From: Acanthacorydalis orientalis
Taxonomy: Eukaryota > Arthropoda > Insecta > Megaloptera > Corydalidae
Reading direction: 5' to 3'
Assembly (NCBI GenBank): GCA_034766995.1
Contig: CM068321.1
Coordinates: 12,582,526-12,646,525, forward strand
Length of the DNA: 64,000 bases
The notes under the pieces are model-generated. The model was not told where the DNA came from. It saw nothing but the letters and a program-made list of their open reading frames with translations, and ran no database searches. How positions within the stretch are numbered: position 1 is the first letter of the stretch; each line of letters starts with the position of its first letter. A program made the position numbers and the translations under genes. Of this stretch, positions 1-13,487 are shown in pieces.

Positions 1-1040
1 ATTGTATATTATTGATCGTTTTTTTTCTTTGTGGAGTGAAAAAATAATTCATCTGTGAAAGATGGAATTAAGATTGTAGAAGTTGTAATTTGTTTCAATT
101 AAAGATTTTTGTATGTACACCTCTTCAATTTTAAGCGAATCTATTGCTTTTTTATACCGAACTCTTACTCATATTAATATTACACTTTTTCATCAATCAA
201 TATTAATTTTCAAGAAGTTTTATAGTTATTCGTTATTTTCATTGTGTATTTAAATTATTATAATCTTACTTTTTAGCCGAAATTCAAAGAATTCTGAAAA
301 GTAAACACATTTATTTTATAATAACTATTAAATAATATTCAATAAATATACTTGTAGGTTTTTTAGTTATATCCTTAGTGAACTTCACGGATACACAACG
401 GTGAAATTTTAGGATTTTACGCACTTTCTCTATTTGTTTCATCATGCGACTAGTTCTGGTTAACGTGTATTCTTTTTTAATAAGTCTTCCCATTCATCCC
501 GGAATCGATCATATGATTCAAAAGTACTACATGAGTTAAAGTGTCAACGTAGTGTATTCTATCTTTTTCATTAGCTTCTTTCCATGATGTCTTTTCTTAT
601 TAATATAATTTACGGAAAGGTTTCTTATACAGTTGTAAAATTTGATAGATATCTTGAGTATAATAACATGGAAAAAATTGAAATTAATTTTAATACATAA
701 ATATATTATTAACGAATTAATAGTGGAGCGGTTTTTGAATTTCAAAATATGTCTGACATTTGTGTCATTCTATATTAGTGTAATAATTTTTTTTTAAAAA
801 AATAAATGTTTTAATTTTATAAATATTTAATCTAAATTAAATATTATTTTAAAATTATCGACAATATATTTTTTAATTAAAAAATAACGAAAATATAAGA
901 ACAATAAAATATGAACGCAAATAAACACATAAAAGATACTACATATTAATAAATGCATCTATTCGTATACGAGTATATATCCAAGTAAAAATTTGAATTA
1001 ATATTTTCAAACGTATTTATAAATGAAAGAATGAAACTTT

Positions 1041-1043
<3 letters not shown>

Positions 1044-1103
<60 letters not shown>
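1044..1103 (+). repeat. (TA)n microsatellite
   Basis: Pure TA array of about 60 bp in noncoding DNA. Confidence 0.95.
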
Positions 1104-1105
<2 letters not shown>

Positions 1106-1747
1106 GGGTATATTAATTTTTCATATTAATTAATATGACTAATTTCAAATCAAATTATAAGATATAAAAAATAAATTCTTAAATAGCAACACAGCAGAAT
1201 TTTAACTAAAATTGAAAAATAATTAAATATGATTGACTGATTCAAATATAAAATAATAAGCATTAATGATACCTTGAGCAAATTATGTGCATTTAAATTT
1301 AATCGTTCAAACATTCATACTTTTAAATTCATTTCAATACGTTGTTTCGCATTTCCTCAAGTTCAATGTCTTACTTTTTTAATACACTAATCATAACCGT
1401 TTACATTTGTATCAGAGAAAGTATGTTTTTTTTTGTTATTATATGGCTAATTTTTAAGGAAAAATATATATATTTTCATACTATGTCAATTGTTTGTGAA
1501 ACGAGGTTAATAATGTGGTTTCAGTAGAATTTATTAAATTATTGTTTAATTCATACAATGATTGATGTGACAATTGTATAGTTTACTACTAATAACTAAT
1601 ATTATATAAATGACTAATAAAACATTATAAAAAGTTTCTATTCTGTAAAAACTAAAAATAGATATTTCTGAAATGAGAAAATAACCATGTTTATTTATTA
1701 TAGCTTAATTCTGATAACTTCTTTGTAATGTCAATTTGATATTTTGA

Positions 1748-1749
<2 letters not shown>

Positions 1750-1817
<68 letters not shown>
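1750..1817 (+). repeat. (TA)n microsatellite
   Basis: Pure TA array of about 67 bp, 47 bp before the MITE at 1864. Confidence 0.95.
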
Positions 1818-1819
<2 letters not shown>

Positions 1820-1863
1820 TAACCAGAAATATTATAGACATTTTTATATGACTATTGATATTA

Positions 1864-1943
1864 TTAGGTTGATAGAAAAATAATTTCAGTAATTTATATG
1901 AATTTTAAGGTCATAAACAGCAATTATTTTTCTACCAATCTAA
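1864..1943 (+). mobile_element. MADE1-like mariner MITE, copy A (80 bp)
   Basis: Begins TTAGGTTGATAG, ends CTACCAATCTAA, and is flanked by TA on both sides, as expected for mariner insertion. The two ends are inverted copies. Length and terminal sequence resemble MADE1, the 80-bp MITE of the cecropia-group mariner Hsmar1 (known: TTAGGTTGGT...GCGGTTTT). A (TA)n array starts four bases after its right end. Confidence 0.8.
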
Positions 1944-1944
1944 T

Positions 1945-1947
<3 letters not shown>

Positions 1948-1986
<39 letters not shown>
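1948..1986 (+). repeat. (TA)n microsatellite at a MITE end
   Basis: TA array beginning just after the target-site TA of MITE copy A. Confidence 0.9.
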
Positions 1987-1988
<2 letters not shown>

Positions 1989-2203
1989 ACGTGTTTTTTT
2001 TTTTAAAAAAATATACTTTTTACAATATACTCATTATTATTTTATAGATTAAATATATATTTTTTATATAATGATCTGAAAACAAATATTTTTTACAACT
2101 TGTTTATTTTCTTTATACAGTATAAATTACCAGATCAAATATTTTTATTTGAATAGATTTGTGTTGAAGTTAAGCAATTGTTTAAATTATTTATAAACTG
2201 TAC

Positions 2204-2204
2204 G

Positions 2205-2239
<35 letters not shown>
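2204..2239 (+). repeat. (CA)n-(TA)n microsatellite
   Basis: About 12 CA units passing directly into TA units. Confidence 0.9.
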
Positions 2240-2790
2240 CAGAATAAAAGTTAGGTTCCTTATGTACCTAATATTAAATGATAGTTTTACTTTTATCAAC
2301 AACATATTAGTATGAACTTGATTATGACGTTGTTTTATTTATGAATAACTTAATCTTACATGACGAGAAAGTAGTACTGATATATTAAAAAACTTGTCTA
2401 TTATTTTCACAATTGAGTTCACATTAAATCGTATGTATTGGTTTATATTTATGCAGTAAAAATGTTTATAGATATATAAAATTTATACAAGACATAAATT
2501 ATTCTTTATTAGTTTTCCAATCACCTTAAACACATAACATGAAATAAAACATTTCATTAACTAGTATATTGAAAAAATTATACGTTTATAAGTTAAATAA
2601 GTAATATAATCGATTTTTTTTAATTTATTAGTTTGTTTATAGTGCTTTATTAACTATTTCATTCATTTCTTTCAGTCAAAGCCTGCCCTACAATTTTATT
2701 CATTCATAAACAACTATAAAAATTATATACTTTTAAATAAAACATAAATTAAGCGAACTTCTTTTATCGATGGATAATCAAAGAGTATAC

Positions 2791-2837
<47 letters not shown>
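2791..2837 (+). repeat. (TA)n microsatellite
   Basis: Pure TA array of about 46 bp. The overlapping open frame is just its Ile-Tyr translation. Confidence 0.95.
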
Positions 2838-2840
<3 letters not shown>

Positions 2841-2970
2841 TAGATATTTAAAAAAGACTTCTGGTACTTTTATTAACAGTTTGTCAATATATTTTTCAAT
2901 AATTTTGAATTTAGTATTTAGTCATGTGTTGATTAATCATATTCTTAATCAGGTTATATAAATTATTGTA

Positions 2971-3050
2971 TTAGTTCGATAGGAAAATAAATGCGGTTTT
3001 TGTTTTAAATTTGAAAATGATAAACCGCAATTATTTTTCTAGCAACCTAA
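2971..3050 (+). mobile_element. MADE1-like mariner MITE, copy B (80 bp)
   Basis: Begins TTAGTTCGATAGG, ends TCTAGCAACCTAA, and has TA on each side. It keeps the GCGGTTTT and AACCGCAATTATTTTT inner arms, so it folds into a near-perfect hairpin. Exactly the length of copy A. Confidence 0.85.
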
Positions 3051-3501
3051 TAAAATTAAGTTCTGTTTGAAATGTTGGAAAATTTATTTTTTTCCTAAAC
3101 TATAATGAATTATGTAATAGTTTAAAGTATAGATGCAAATACAGATAGTAAAGCAATAAAGATGCCAAATAGTGTCTTCCTACAAACATTTGGAATTCTG
3201 AATTCCCACCAAACTTTGGTTTAACAGCATAATAAGTAGAAATAATTTCGAAGATAATTGTGTACAATATACACCGTTGTTATATATTTTTTAATCGGTC
3301 AATGAATCTTGAAAAATTGCAGATAACATTTACAAATAGATTTGATTTGATTTCGAGATGTATTTTTGAATCATTATTATCCTTTCCATTCATTACTGTT
3401 AAACTCAGGGTTGCAATGATGACTTAATACGAATTAATTGAAACGTGTAATTCATGTTAAAACATTCTTCGTTTTCCAAAGTATGGCTATATCGTATTCC
3501 G

Positions 3502-3502
<1 letters not shown>

Positions 3503-3558
<56 letters not shown>
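3503..3558 (+). repeat. (TA)n microsatellite
   Basis: Pure TA array of about 55 bp. Confidence 0.95.
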
Positions 3559-3561
<3 letters not shown>

Positions 3562-4115
3562 TTCAATATTGTACATTATTAATTGTTTAAATATTATATG
3601 TTCATTACATATATGTATATTAGAAAACAAAATATAGTATGCAAAATAATAAAGTGTAATTTACAGTTCACAAAAATGTTAAAATTTACATATAGAGTAT
3701 TTAGAAAGTCAAATAAAAAACGATTATGTATTTAATTGACTATGGAAATCTATTAAATGAACAAAATCGATTTTTTAACACATCAAGTTAATTAAATATT
3801 GCCGTACGTGTAGAGAAATATATATTTTTTACAAGCGATATCTCATTCATTTATGTAACCATTTTAAAAACGAAAATATTTTCGTAGAGATATCGATGCG
3901 ATTTTTTTTTATTTCGGGCCAACGAAGATTTATTAATGTAATAGAAACTGCATTCAGCATCGGTCAAATATTCACACGGAAATGAACGTGTATGCACACA
4001 AATTAACTTTCTTTTAATGTCGAAAACAAAGTTTAAGTTAGATTCAAATTTATTGACGACTTAATAAAAAGTACTATTAATTTTGTCAGCTATCATCATT
4101 CCTTTCACATAATTC

Positions 4116-4195
4116 TGTCTGTATGTACAATAATACGGTTAGACTTACAAATACATCCTTTCACATGAATCCGTATTTATGATTGATTATATCTA
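4116..4195 (+). repeat. 80-bp repeat, copy 1 (inverted partner at 37292)
   Basis: About 77 of 80 bases match the reverse complement of 37292-37371 by eye. It starts TGTCTGTATGTACAATAA and ends near GATTGATTATATCTA. It has no clear terminal inverted repeat. Its right edge runs into degenerate TA-rich DNA, while the partner's matching edge abuts a long (TA)n array. Confidence 0.8.
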
Positions 4196-6160
4196 CATAT
4201 TTGTATATATGTTTACATACATGAACATACTAATTTATTTTTTTTTGCTAAACTTGTACTTCAATTATAATGCAATCTTTTTATTTATAAACTGTAATCA
4301 TTGTGTGAAGAAGTAAAATAAACTCTTTATTGAATAAATACATAAATAAATACATTCTTTTTAAAAAGAAAAGCATTCTCTTTTAAGACATATTTTTATA
4401 AAAAATTATATATATATATATAATTAGTAAACAATGAGTACATTAAAGTAATAGTAAGATATAAATATTTTTTATCAGGGATTAGTATGCTCTTTGCTCT
4501 TTTGGTTAATAAAGATCAATAAAGGAAATATAATAAAAATGAATAAAGGAAATAAATATTATTAAAAATAACAGTACCTATTTATAGATTATTAATACAT
4601 TTTTACATTGTATAAAACTAATTATAAATGATCAGAACTTTTAATTAAAATGATGACTAGGGAGTGTCTTGTTTTTGTATGTTATTTGTTGTGAAGGGTA
4701 CGTCCCAAATCAGTAATTTTCAATCTGAGCGAATCATATACACCCTTTCTGCAATAAATATTTTATATAGGTCACTTTATTCAGTTAGTTTCGTGTGTAA
4801 CATTTACTATGTAATGAAATCATGCCCTTATTTTTTTTAAAAAAATATGTTTTTTCTAATTGAAATGATAAAAATATATACAAGTAAAGATATTCCTTTT
4901 CAACTCACAATCTACAAAACATTTTTCAGATCAAATATAATCAATAATCACTTTTGGACATTGGAATTTTTTTATGGCTCATGGGGCGAGAAGAATTATT
5001 TTGTGAATGTGACTTTATCCAACGTCACACAGAACTATATTGTTATAAGCAAATCTTTTATATTTATTTGTGCATACACTATTACAAATTATTAATTTTA
5101 AAATGATTATAACAAATGAAAACTTTTTTAATAATTCTACTATTTTTTTCTAGTTATTCATATTTGAGATAAATAAATTTAATAAGATTCTTGTTCTTCA
5201 TGCCATTAGAATAATTTAATTATATTTATTTTTAAATTAGTCAAAATCGAACTTGTCTTCTATGAGATTATATTACTCTCCATGTAATGACACTGATAGC
5301 TATTAGATGGTAATATTGTCCTTGTAATAATAAGATAAACTGTTCTCTTCATAAAATTTTTAAATCAAAACCTAGGAGGTTTTATCACTTCCATTTAGAA
5401 CCACTAATTTGAATAAAAATTCCAGTTATAAAACATTTTATGTTTATACAAGTTGTACTATGTTTGCAGGAACAGGACTTTCTATCATGTTTAGAGCTAT
5501 TTATCCTGATGTTCATCTAAATATAAAAAAATTGAGCTTTAAGCTGAATTCATTAACAGCAATTATCATTTAGATTTATGGAGTTTGTTTTGCCATTCAA
5601 AATATTTGCTTGTCAGCTTACACACTTGTTAGTACAGCCAATTACGCTTATTTGTCTTATATTTTGATGAAAAAAGTAAAAATAAAAATTATTTTATCTT
5701 CAAATGTGTTACTGATTTAGAAAGAAAAACATTTAAATTAAAACTAGTAATATTTGTATGATAAATATATGTCAAATCAATTTTGAAAAAGTCTCCCATT
5801 TAAAATTTTGCTGGAAAAATAATAAAGGATATTTATATTATTTTTTTAAAAAAAATTAATTTTAGATGAAAATATAAATCGAGGAAAAATTGATCTTTTA
5901 TGGTTAAATAAATGTTAACGATGTTGTCTTAGATAATTAAATCAGCATAACCAATTAAACTGTTAAAATAAGATTGTTAATTAGTTTAGAAAATATATAG
6001 ACATGTGTTACAATTTTATATGATTACAACTTTCATTTTTTATGTTGTATCACTTTAGGCAAAAATGGTAATATGAAATTTAGGATCATTAAACTTTTTT
6101 TCCTGCAGGTAACATTTACTGGCGAGATATTAAATTTAAATACGCTACAAATATTATGTG

Positions 6161-6161
<1 letters not shown>

Positions 6162-6210
<49 letters not shown>

Positions 6211-6305
6211 GTACGTGTGTGTATGTTTTTGTGTGTATGTATGTGTGTGTATTTGTGTACGGATGTGTGTGTATGTTTCTATTTGTGTGTTGTGTGTGTG
6301 TACAT
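6162..6305 (+). repeat. (TA)n-(TG)n composite microsatellite
   Basis: A TA array of about 33 bp followed by about 110 bp of degenerate TG/TATG repeats. The overlapping Cys/Val-rich frame is a translation artefact. Confidence 0.9.
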
Positions 6306-7217
6306 GTATAATCAATTCATGTGAGTTGTGTTAACTTAATTTTTATCAACATTTTTATTTCAATGTAATTTCAGTAATATCTGTACTAGAACTACAATAC
6401 TCGTACATATGCTAGATATCAAATATCTATGATTAGTGTGATTCACGGTTTATTTGTTTTCAATTGGTACAAGAATGGTTTTAATTGATGTAAAATAAAT
6501 GTATGTTAATATTTATGTATATACAAAGTACTTTATTAGTTTTATATTTAATTAAGTTACCTATTTGATGAATTTACATTTATATATATATATATATATA
6601 TGTATATATAGTGATAAATATTTTCTATACATTTTCTGGAATTGTGGCTAAATTCACTTTCATTAAAGAATTTTTACTTGCCTCATAAAGCATCACACTT
6701 TTTAATTATATATGTTTAATAATTGATTATGAATCATTTTTAATTACACTTTTTGTTATTTGTTTAATGAGTAAAACTTATTTGAGAAGTGATAAATATT
6801 TACATGTGTTGTATTATTTTTTATTGGTCGTTACCATACTTATTGGAAAAAATTAAAAAACCTCATTAATAAAAACTAAAAGTTAAAAGCAATGTTTTGT
6901 AGGTTATTAAATCTGAAACTTGTATGCCGTCCCAGCTTTGTACTATCTCGAGTTTCAGTACCTGAATATTTTCTTTCTATTAAAACAAAATTATATTTCG
7001 AATAAATGTATATCAATTTGATGGTTTTTACATATATATTAATAACTTAACATGAACTAAACATTAAAATAACAGATAACTCAAAATTAAGTAGAACATA
7101 TTTTTCTAAATTAGTATCAAATTTATTCTATCTAAACAATAGTGTATTTGATATATCTAAGAGTAGAACCACTGTGTGCACTGAAGTTTATTAATCATAA
7201 ATATTATCAAACATATG

Positions 7218-7226
<9 letters not shown>

Positions 7227-7285
<59 letters not shown>
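7227..7285 (+). repeat. (TA)n microsatellite
   Basis: TA array preceded by a short CATA run. Confidence 0.95.
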
Positions 7286-7290
<5 letters not shown>

Positions 7291-7617
7291 TTAATTTCTT
7301 ATTAGGATTCATTTCAATTTTTAAATTATACTGAATTATAATATCACAATTAGAGATTTAATTTTTTAAATGCTGAAGTCATTGCAGCCACATGTACAAC
7401 ACAAAATTCAAATAAATGATTAAACAGTTACATTTTGGTTTATTAATTTAAAAAAGTGTGTTATTAGTTCATTTTTTTAACTTTTTACACTCTGATGCAT
7501 AACTATTTTAATATATTAACTACTTTATTATTACGATAAGCCCCCTTTTTTAACATCTTGAAATTTAAAAAATATGTTCGAAATGAAATAATAATATATA
7601 TATATATATTCATACAT

Positions 7618-7656
<39 letters not shown>

Positions 7657-8453
7657 ACAGTTTTATGCAATTTTACACTGAACTTCAATAAATAAACTAT
7701 TTAATTTGTTTAATAAAATCTTGTGTAAGTCAAGGTTACGCTACAATCATTAACGTTCATTCATATAAGAAAGTTTCTACAAAATTATAATACATATTAA
7801 TTTGTATATTATTATTTTGCGTTCTAAAAATGGAAATATAACAACGAATTTGTTACCAAACGAAATATAATGAAATTAATTACTGAAACGAGTATTCGCT
7901 TTTTACATGTTTGCTTTATTTTTGCATTGTAAAAAATCTGTTTTCATTAACATCGATTCGTGAAATATTATGGAAAACAAATTTGTCTTTAAATGGAGAC
8001 ATTACAAACCGGATTGAAAAGTATGTGTACAAAAGTAGAACATTTGTTCATATCACTGTCATAAGATTACTATGTAAAAAAAAATCGAAATCGATATAAT
8101 GAAAATGAACTTTCAGTTTAAATTGTATATAAATATATATATATATATATATACAAATAGTACTTTCAACGTCTGTACTTCTTTTTTGTTAAAGTTCCAA
8201 ATTACAATGCAAATATATCACTCGTTACTCAATTTTCGTCTGACAATTTTATTTATGCAAGTTGAATTTTTTGATTGACTTAAAATATGTTACTGTAAAA
8301 AAATGTATAATATATTGCACATGCAGACATACAAACCATGTATATATATATATATATAAGTCAGGTGGAATTGTTTATAATGAACACTAAAGGATCGACT
8401 ATCTTTTCTTGTTATTACCGTTATTTGTTATATGCAGATAAGACGATTGATTG

Positions 8454-8500
8454 ATTATTTGGTGTTTAAGGGAGCATCGACCAGTAACAAGAAAATTGCA
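8454..8500 (+). repeat. dispersed repeat family B, copy 1
   Basis: Diverged copy of a motif of the form TATTTGG.GTTTA.GG..GCATCG.C..TAA. Best seen at 11636. Other copies are at 37483 and 38651. Confidence 0.4.
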
Positions 8501-8983
8501 TCAAGATATTATATTTTTCTATATAAATTCAAATAATATGTTACAAAGTAATTGATGTTTTAAAGAACTAATAAATATAGAAATTAAATAAATTATAAAA
8601 AAAGTTACACGAGTTACAAAAACATATTGAAACTCATCGTAGTGAAACACAAATGAATGGCCAAGTAGTGAAATACAGGAAGAGAATTTAACAAAGATGG
8701 GGTACGGCTGCAACAAAAATGTTTTTAAATTATAATTCTATGTTTTTACATCTGTGACCCCTTGATGCGTTGTTCTAGCGATCTTTCTTTTTTTTGGATC
8801 ATTTGTGTTTCACTAGTTTTAGGAAGTATCCCTCTCTTATGTCCTCTTCAGTCAGATTTTAAATAACACATTAGTTATTTAATATATAACTGAAGATGTT
8901 TCACGTGGCTAAACTAGAAATGATAAACATAAACTGAGTGATTTAAAATATCGGAAAACTTTATGATAATTTTTTGAACTTTC

Positions 8984-8984
<1 letters not shown>

Positions 8985-9052
<68 letters not shown>
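8985..9052 (+). repeat. (TA)n microsatellite
   Basis: TA array interrupted once by TGTATGTA. Confidence 0.95.
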
Positions 9053-9056
<4 letters not shown>

Positions 9057-9336
9057 TTTCATTGTTCAATCTGACTTTTAAATTAAACTGTTGCTGGAAA
9101 ATCAGTATAATAATCTTGTGGCTTGTTTCTTAATTTAAGGAAAAAATGCAGAAAATATTTAATTTAACATAAGTAATTTTATAGATTTTTAGTATTCAGA
9201 TAGTGAAATTTTGTTAGATAAATAATTTTATATAATTTTTTTATAATTTAATAGTTAAATATTTTTTTTAGTTTAAATAATTTTAAATTTAAAGAATAGA
9301 TGATAATCGTTAGATAAATTTTTAGTATAACCATAC

Positions 9337-9338
<2 letters not shown>

Positions 9339-9388
<50 letters not shown>
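9339..9388 (+). repeat. (TA)n microsatellite
   Basis: Pure TA array of about 48 bp. Confidence 0.95.
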
Positions 9389-9392
<4 letters not shown>

Positions 9393-10357
9393 TCAATTAT
9401 ATACACATATTGGTAAATAATATTAGTCGTAAAAATATGACGTTGTCACATAATAAGATGCAATTGTATATGAATTACAATTTTAAAGAATGTAACATAT
9501 AATTTGTGCTTTCAAATATATTTCCTTCCTTTATAAAAGAATACAACTGTAGAGCGTAATTGTAATATTTCAAGAAGAAAGGATATAATTTATGTGCATT
9601 AGTATGAATATGTATTTAAAGGCATAAATATATAATATTTACAAAAAAATATGTCTATATATACTCCAATGGAAAAACTTTTTACTAATATTTAATAAGT
9701 AATGTTGGTGAATTTATTTCTTTAATGCTACACACTGGTCATGATGTACTCTTAAGATCTTGCAAAATTTCTTATGATGTAAGTAATTACCTTGTGGATA
9801 ATTTATCTTTTTATGTAATTTATTAGTTCAGTAAAACTAGACTGGTACAGTTTTTAAACTGTTTGTAAATATTTTCATAATTATTAACGAGTAAACGTTT
9901 TGTACTGTCTCATTAAAATAATTATTATGAAAAATGTTCATGTCACTTTCTTCTTAAACATTACATAATTGTAAAAAAATATAAGGCTTAAAGCATGGTA
10001 AGCTTTTATTTTATTTCATAATTTGTATATATATATATATATATATATAAATGGTGTAATTAAGGGACATTCATTAAAACATTTGTGATATTTAAATAGA
10101 AATAATTATTTCATAACTCAGTTACAGTTTTCTGAATTGACCTATATTTACAAGTTTTTATAATAATTTACAATTTACTGAATTTAATACGATAAATATA
10201 ATATTTTTATTTTTAGTCGTATAGAGAAATGTATTTCTCTGCAGAATTAACAATCTTTAGTTGTGCTATCAATATATAAAGTCATAAAATCGGACTAAAA
10301 TTAATAACATGAAGGAAACAAGTCATCTGTTCTTTTATAGCCGGTGTGTTTACTTGT

Positions 10358-10361
<4 letters not shown>

Positions 10362-10410
<49 letters not shown>

Positions 10411-10413
10411 TAT
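10362..10413 (+). repeat. (TA)n microsatellite
   Basis: TA array with a single TG interruption near its right end. Confidence 0.95.
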
Positions 10414-11123
10414 ATCTATAACTATAATTATAGAATTTAATAGCTAGTTTATAATTTGAACAGTAGTTAATTGGTTTCTAAATATTATAAAATGACAAAT
10501 ATCATATTGCACTTCGTTATTGAATAAATTTTATTAATTTTATCTGTTTTACACAACAATTCATGTTTCTTAAATAATCTTAAAAAATCTTAGGAGTAAT
10601 AGTTAATAATAGTAATTAATATTTTCTTTAATAAATTACTGATTTCGTTTAACTGATAATTACATAATAATAATAATTGTACAAATTTATAGCATTGTAT
10701 ATGTTTATATTCTAATAAATAATAGAATTTATTTTATAAATCAAAATTGAGGTAAAATTAACATTTACCTTTAGTTTCAATGAAGGATTTTACGTTGTGT
10801 ATGATTTAATTTCTATAGTATACGTTATATTTTCATAAACAAGTTTGTTACACAGTACACAAATAGAAATTATATATATATATATATATGAAAAAATAGA
10901 AGTCATATAACACAAAAGTATGCTCGGATGAAAAGGATCTCTTATTCTTATTTTGTAGTTTTTTGTAAAAATGTAATTCTAAACATTTTTAACTTCAACT
11001 TATATTGGTAAACCGGATTGAAACATTCAGGGACTCGGATTTTACTTACGGTACTTAGGTTAACCACGCCTGTTTTTTTGATATTGCATGTAAAAAAATT
11101 TTTTTTATGAGTAATAAGTATGA

Positions 11124-11230
11124 AATTAATTCTTTTTTTAAATAACATATATATATATATATATATATACGTTATTTAAAAAAAGAAAAAGTAATCATAT
11201 TATATATATTATAATATGGTTACTTTTTCT
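11124..11230 (+). repeat. two adjacent inverted repeats (double hairpin)
   Basis: The first hairpin has arms TTCTTTTTTTAAATAAC and GTTATTTAAAAAAAGAA around a TA array (about 11126-11187). The second has arms GAAAAAGTAATCATATTATA and its near-complement (about 11184-11230). They abut, sharing the AAAGAAAAAG stretch. This may be a small foldback or MITE remnant. Confidence 0.55.
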
Positions 11231-11635
11231 GTATAATTTTTTTATCTTATTTGATTCACATATTTCTTTAAGTTACCTCTGAATATGGAATTGAATACAT
11301 TTTTCTTTGAATTACTGCTCAATCTGGCAGTACTTTTAAAACTTAGAATTATGTTAATTTTGCATAGTATATATATATATACATACTAAAACTTGATTAT
11401 ATTTTAACTGTATTGACTATATATTTTTTTAACGGTTACTCAATGATTTCATTTACATATTCTCTAGTCTTCTATTGAAATCTCTGTCATATAATATGAA
11501 GTATAAGTTATTTTAGAAACTAATACATATTTAAAAAAACAAATAAATATAAAATGTAACATAACAAATAATTATAAAATTTAACATATAATCTAGAAAA
11601 AATATAAATATATTCATCATTTCATAAACGATAGA

Positions 11636-11687
11636 TATATTTGGAGTTTAGGGACGCATCGGCAACTAAGATCATTAACGTCCTCAT
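11636..11687 (+). repeat. dispersed repeat family B, copy 2
   Basis: Reads TATTTGGAGTTTAGGGACGC then ATCGGCAACTAAGATCATTA. This is the least decayed of the four copies and GC-richer than its flanks. Confidence 0.45.
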
Positions 11688-11967
11688 TTTATATAATATG
11701 CAGACACATTTGGGACTTTAATTAGAACTTTGTATTAATTAAAATATTGATAATTTCGGCAGACAAATATAGACAAATTCATATTTAGGTATTAGTAGTA
11801 TAGTTTTCTTCTATTTGTGCTGAAAAGTGGTGTTTACCGCTAATTAGAGAAAGAATATTGTTTTTAGAGATGATGAACCTTTCTCCGTATATGCGTGAAA
11901 CGAATTCATTATAAGATTCTGAGAGTTTGTATGGAATAATGAAGTAAATTTATATGTAAATAGTTTG

Positions 11968-12018
<51 letters not shown>

Positions 12019-12436
12019 GTATATTAAATACCATGTCGAAGAAAACAGTATTTAGGTATAAAAATTGTGATATTCAATAGTAAAATGTTATATATTTATT
12101 TATTTGATCAATTATTAATGATAAGGCTTTCATTGGCAACGTGATAGATTCATTAAAATAAGAATACGTGAAATTCTAATTTTATGTCGTTTGAAAATAT
12201 TCGATTTTAACACAATTAAAATGCATAATAAATTAAATACCATTAAGAGAATAAATACAGAAATATGAGAAACATAAACAAGCATTTATAGTTAACATCA
12301 ACAGAATACCTTTAAAGTAGAACAGTTAGATAAAAAGCAAATACTTGATTTCATTTCTAATTGAATTGTGTTTTTATTAGATACGAAAATTTCTATTTCA
12401 TATATATTGTATTCATATACATGTACAGGTATACAC

Positions 12437-12483
<47 letters not shown>

Positions 12484-12922
12484 TTTACGGGAGTAAACTT
12501 CTATTTTCTAATAACTGTTGACAGTTTTAAGTGAAATAGTGTAGTTGGTGCTTTTATAAATTCTTATAAAGAAAATGAATTGGATAAAATTCTTAAGTAT
12601 ATTGAGAATTATATTAGTATTATAAACATAAATAATTGTAGTATAGAAAGAAACATTAAAATTCATAGAAATATTCAGCAAAAGATTTTTTTAGAGAAAG
12701 AAAAAATCTATTCGTTAGCTATCTGTTCAACATTTCAGAGTTAAATATCATTAAACGATCAATCCTTTAAACAATCAATAAATATATGATTCAGACTTAT
12801 ATGTATATATATATACATATGTATGTCAGTTAATTTATTATCTGATTAAATTAAATAAGTATCAATATAACAATTAAAGAAACAGTAAGTAAAGGATTGT
12901 TTGTTTTTATTTTGCGTAATTA

Positions 12923-13001
12923 TTATGTTGGTACAAAAATAATTGCGGTTTATCACTTTCAAACTCTTAACAAAGACCGCAATTTTTTTTTACCGACCTA
13001 A
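12923..13001 (+). mobile_element. MADE1-like mariner MITE, copy C (79 bp)
   Basis: Begins TTATGTTGGTACAAAAATAA, ends TACCGACCTAA, and has TA on each side. The left arm TTGCGGTTTATCACTTTC is very close to MADE1/Hsmar1-type ends. It lies 490 bp upstream of the signal-peptide exon at 13488, so it could sit in a promoter or a 5' intron of that gene. Confidence 0.85.
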
Positions 13002-13487
13002 TATTTTCAGTTTCTGATCCCATTTATAATTAATTTACATAAATGTTAATTTACGTTAGTTTACATTAGTCATTTCCGTCATAAAAATAATTAGTTGTAT
13101 AATGTGAGGTATATAATATATAATGTGATAATTAGAGTAGTATTACAATAATATAAAAATTGTAATGTTGAAATAGTTAAAATTTTTATAGGATAATTGT
13201 TTACTAAATAGATGAATAACATATTTTATGAATGCCATAGGTACGTATTTGTGTGGTTATGCAAAGAACGTACATTCGTGCAAAAATTTTATAATTATTT
13301 ACGATATGTTGTAAAAATATTGCGGTTTAAATTATTACAAAAAATATTAGAACCATTTCTGTAATAACCTTGTACAGATTTGAATTACATTTTTCTGTAT
13401 ATATATTTAAATAAAAAAATATACATATATTGAAAAAATATAAGTGTTAATATGATAAAAACTCTAATGTATGCTATTATTTTTCAG

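Larger units (their letters stand above)
1..13487. other. gene-poor AT-rich flank
   Basis: I see no coding region here. Open frames are short, AT-driven, or translations of TA arrays (Ile-Tyr runs). The stretch holds (TA)n tracts at about 1044, 1750, 1948, 2228, 2791, 3503, 4407, 6162, 6582, 7227, 7592, 8134, 8340, 8985, 9339, 10027, 10362, 10872, 11145, 11972, 12438 and 12801. It also has a (CA)n run at 2204-2228, three 80-bp MITEs, an 80-bp repeat at 4116, two diverged dispersed repeats and a double hairpin near 11.1-11.2 kb. A 5' untranslated exon of the gene starting at 13488 may lie at its right end but cannot be fixed. Confidence 0.6.

Noticed and set aside
5468..5570. Acceptor-like TTTGCAG followed by about 32 open codons
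   Set aside because: No donor, partner exon or recognisable protein, and the composition is ordinary.
10948..11148. 66-codon minus-strand open frame with a GC-richer middle
   Set aside because: No family resemblance. It partly covers the hairpin and probably represents noncoding or repeat sequence.
13305..13365. Fifth MADE1-like MITE around ATATTGCGGTTTAAATTATT
   Set aside because: Only the GCGGTTT block is shared. The terminal repeats and TA flanks are absent.
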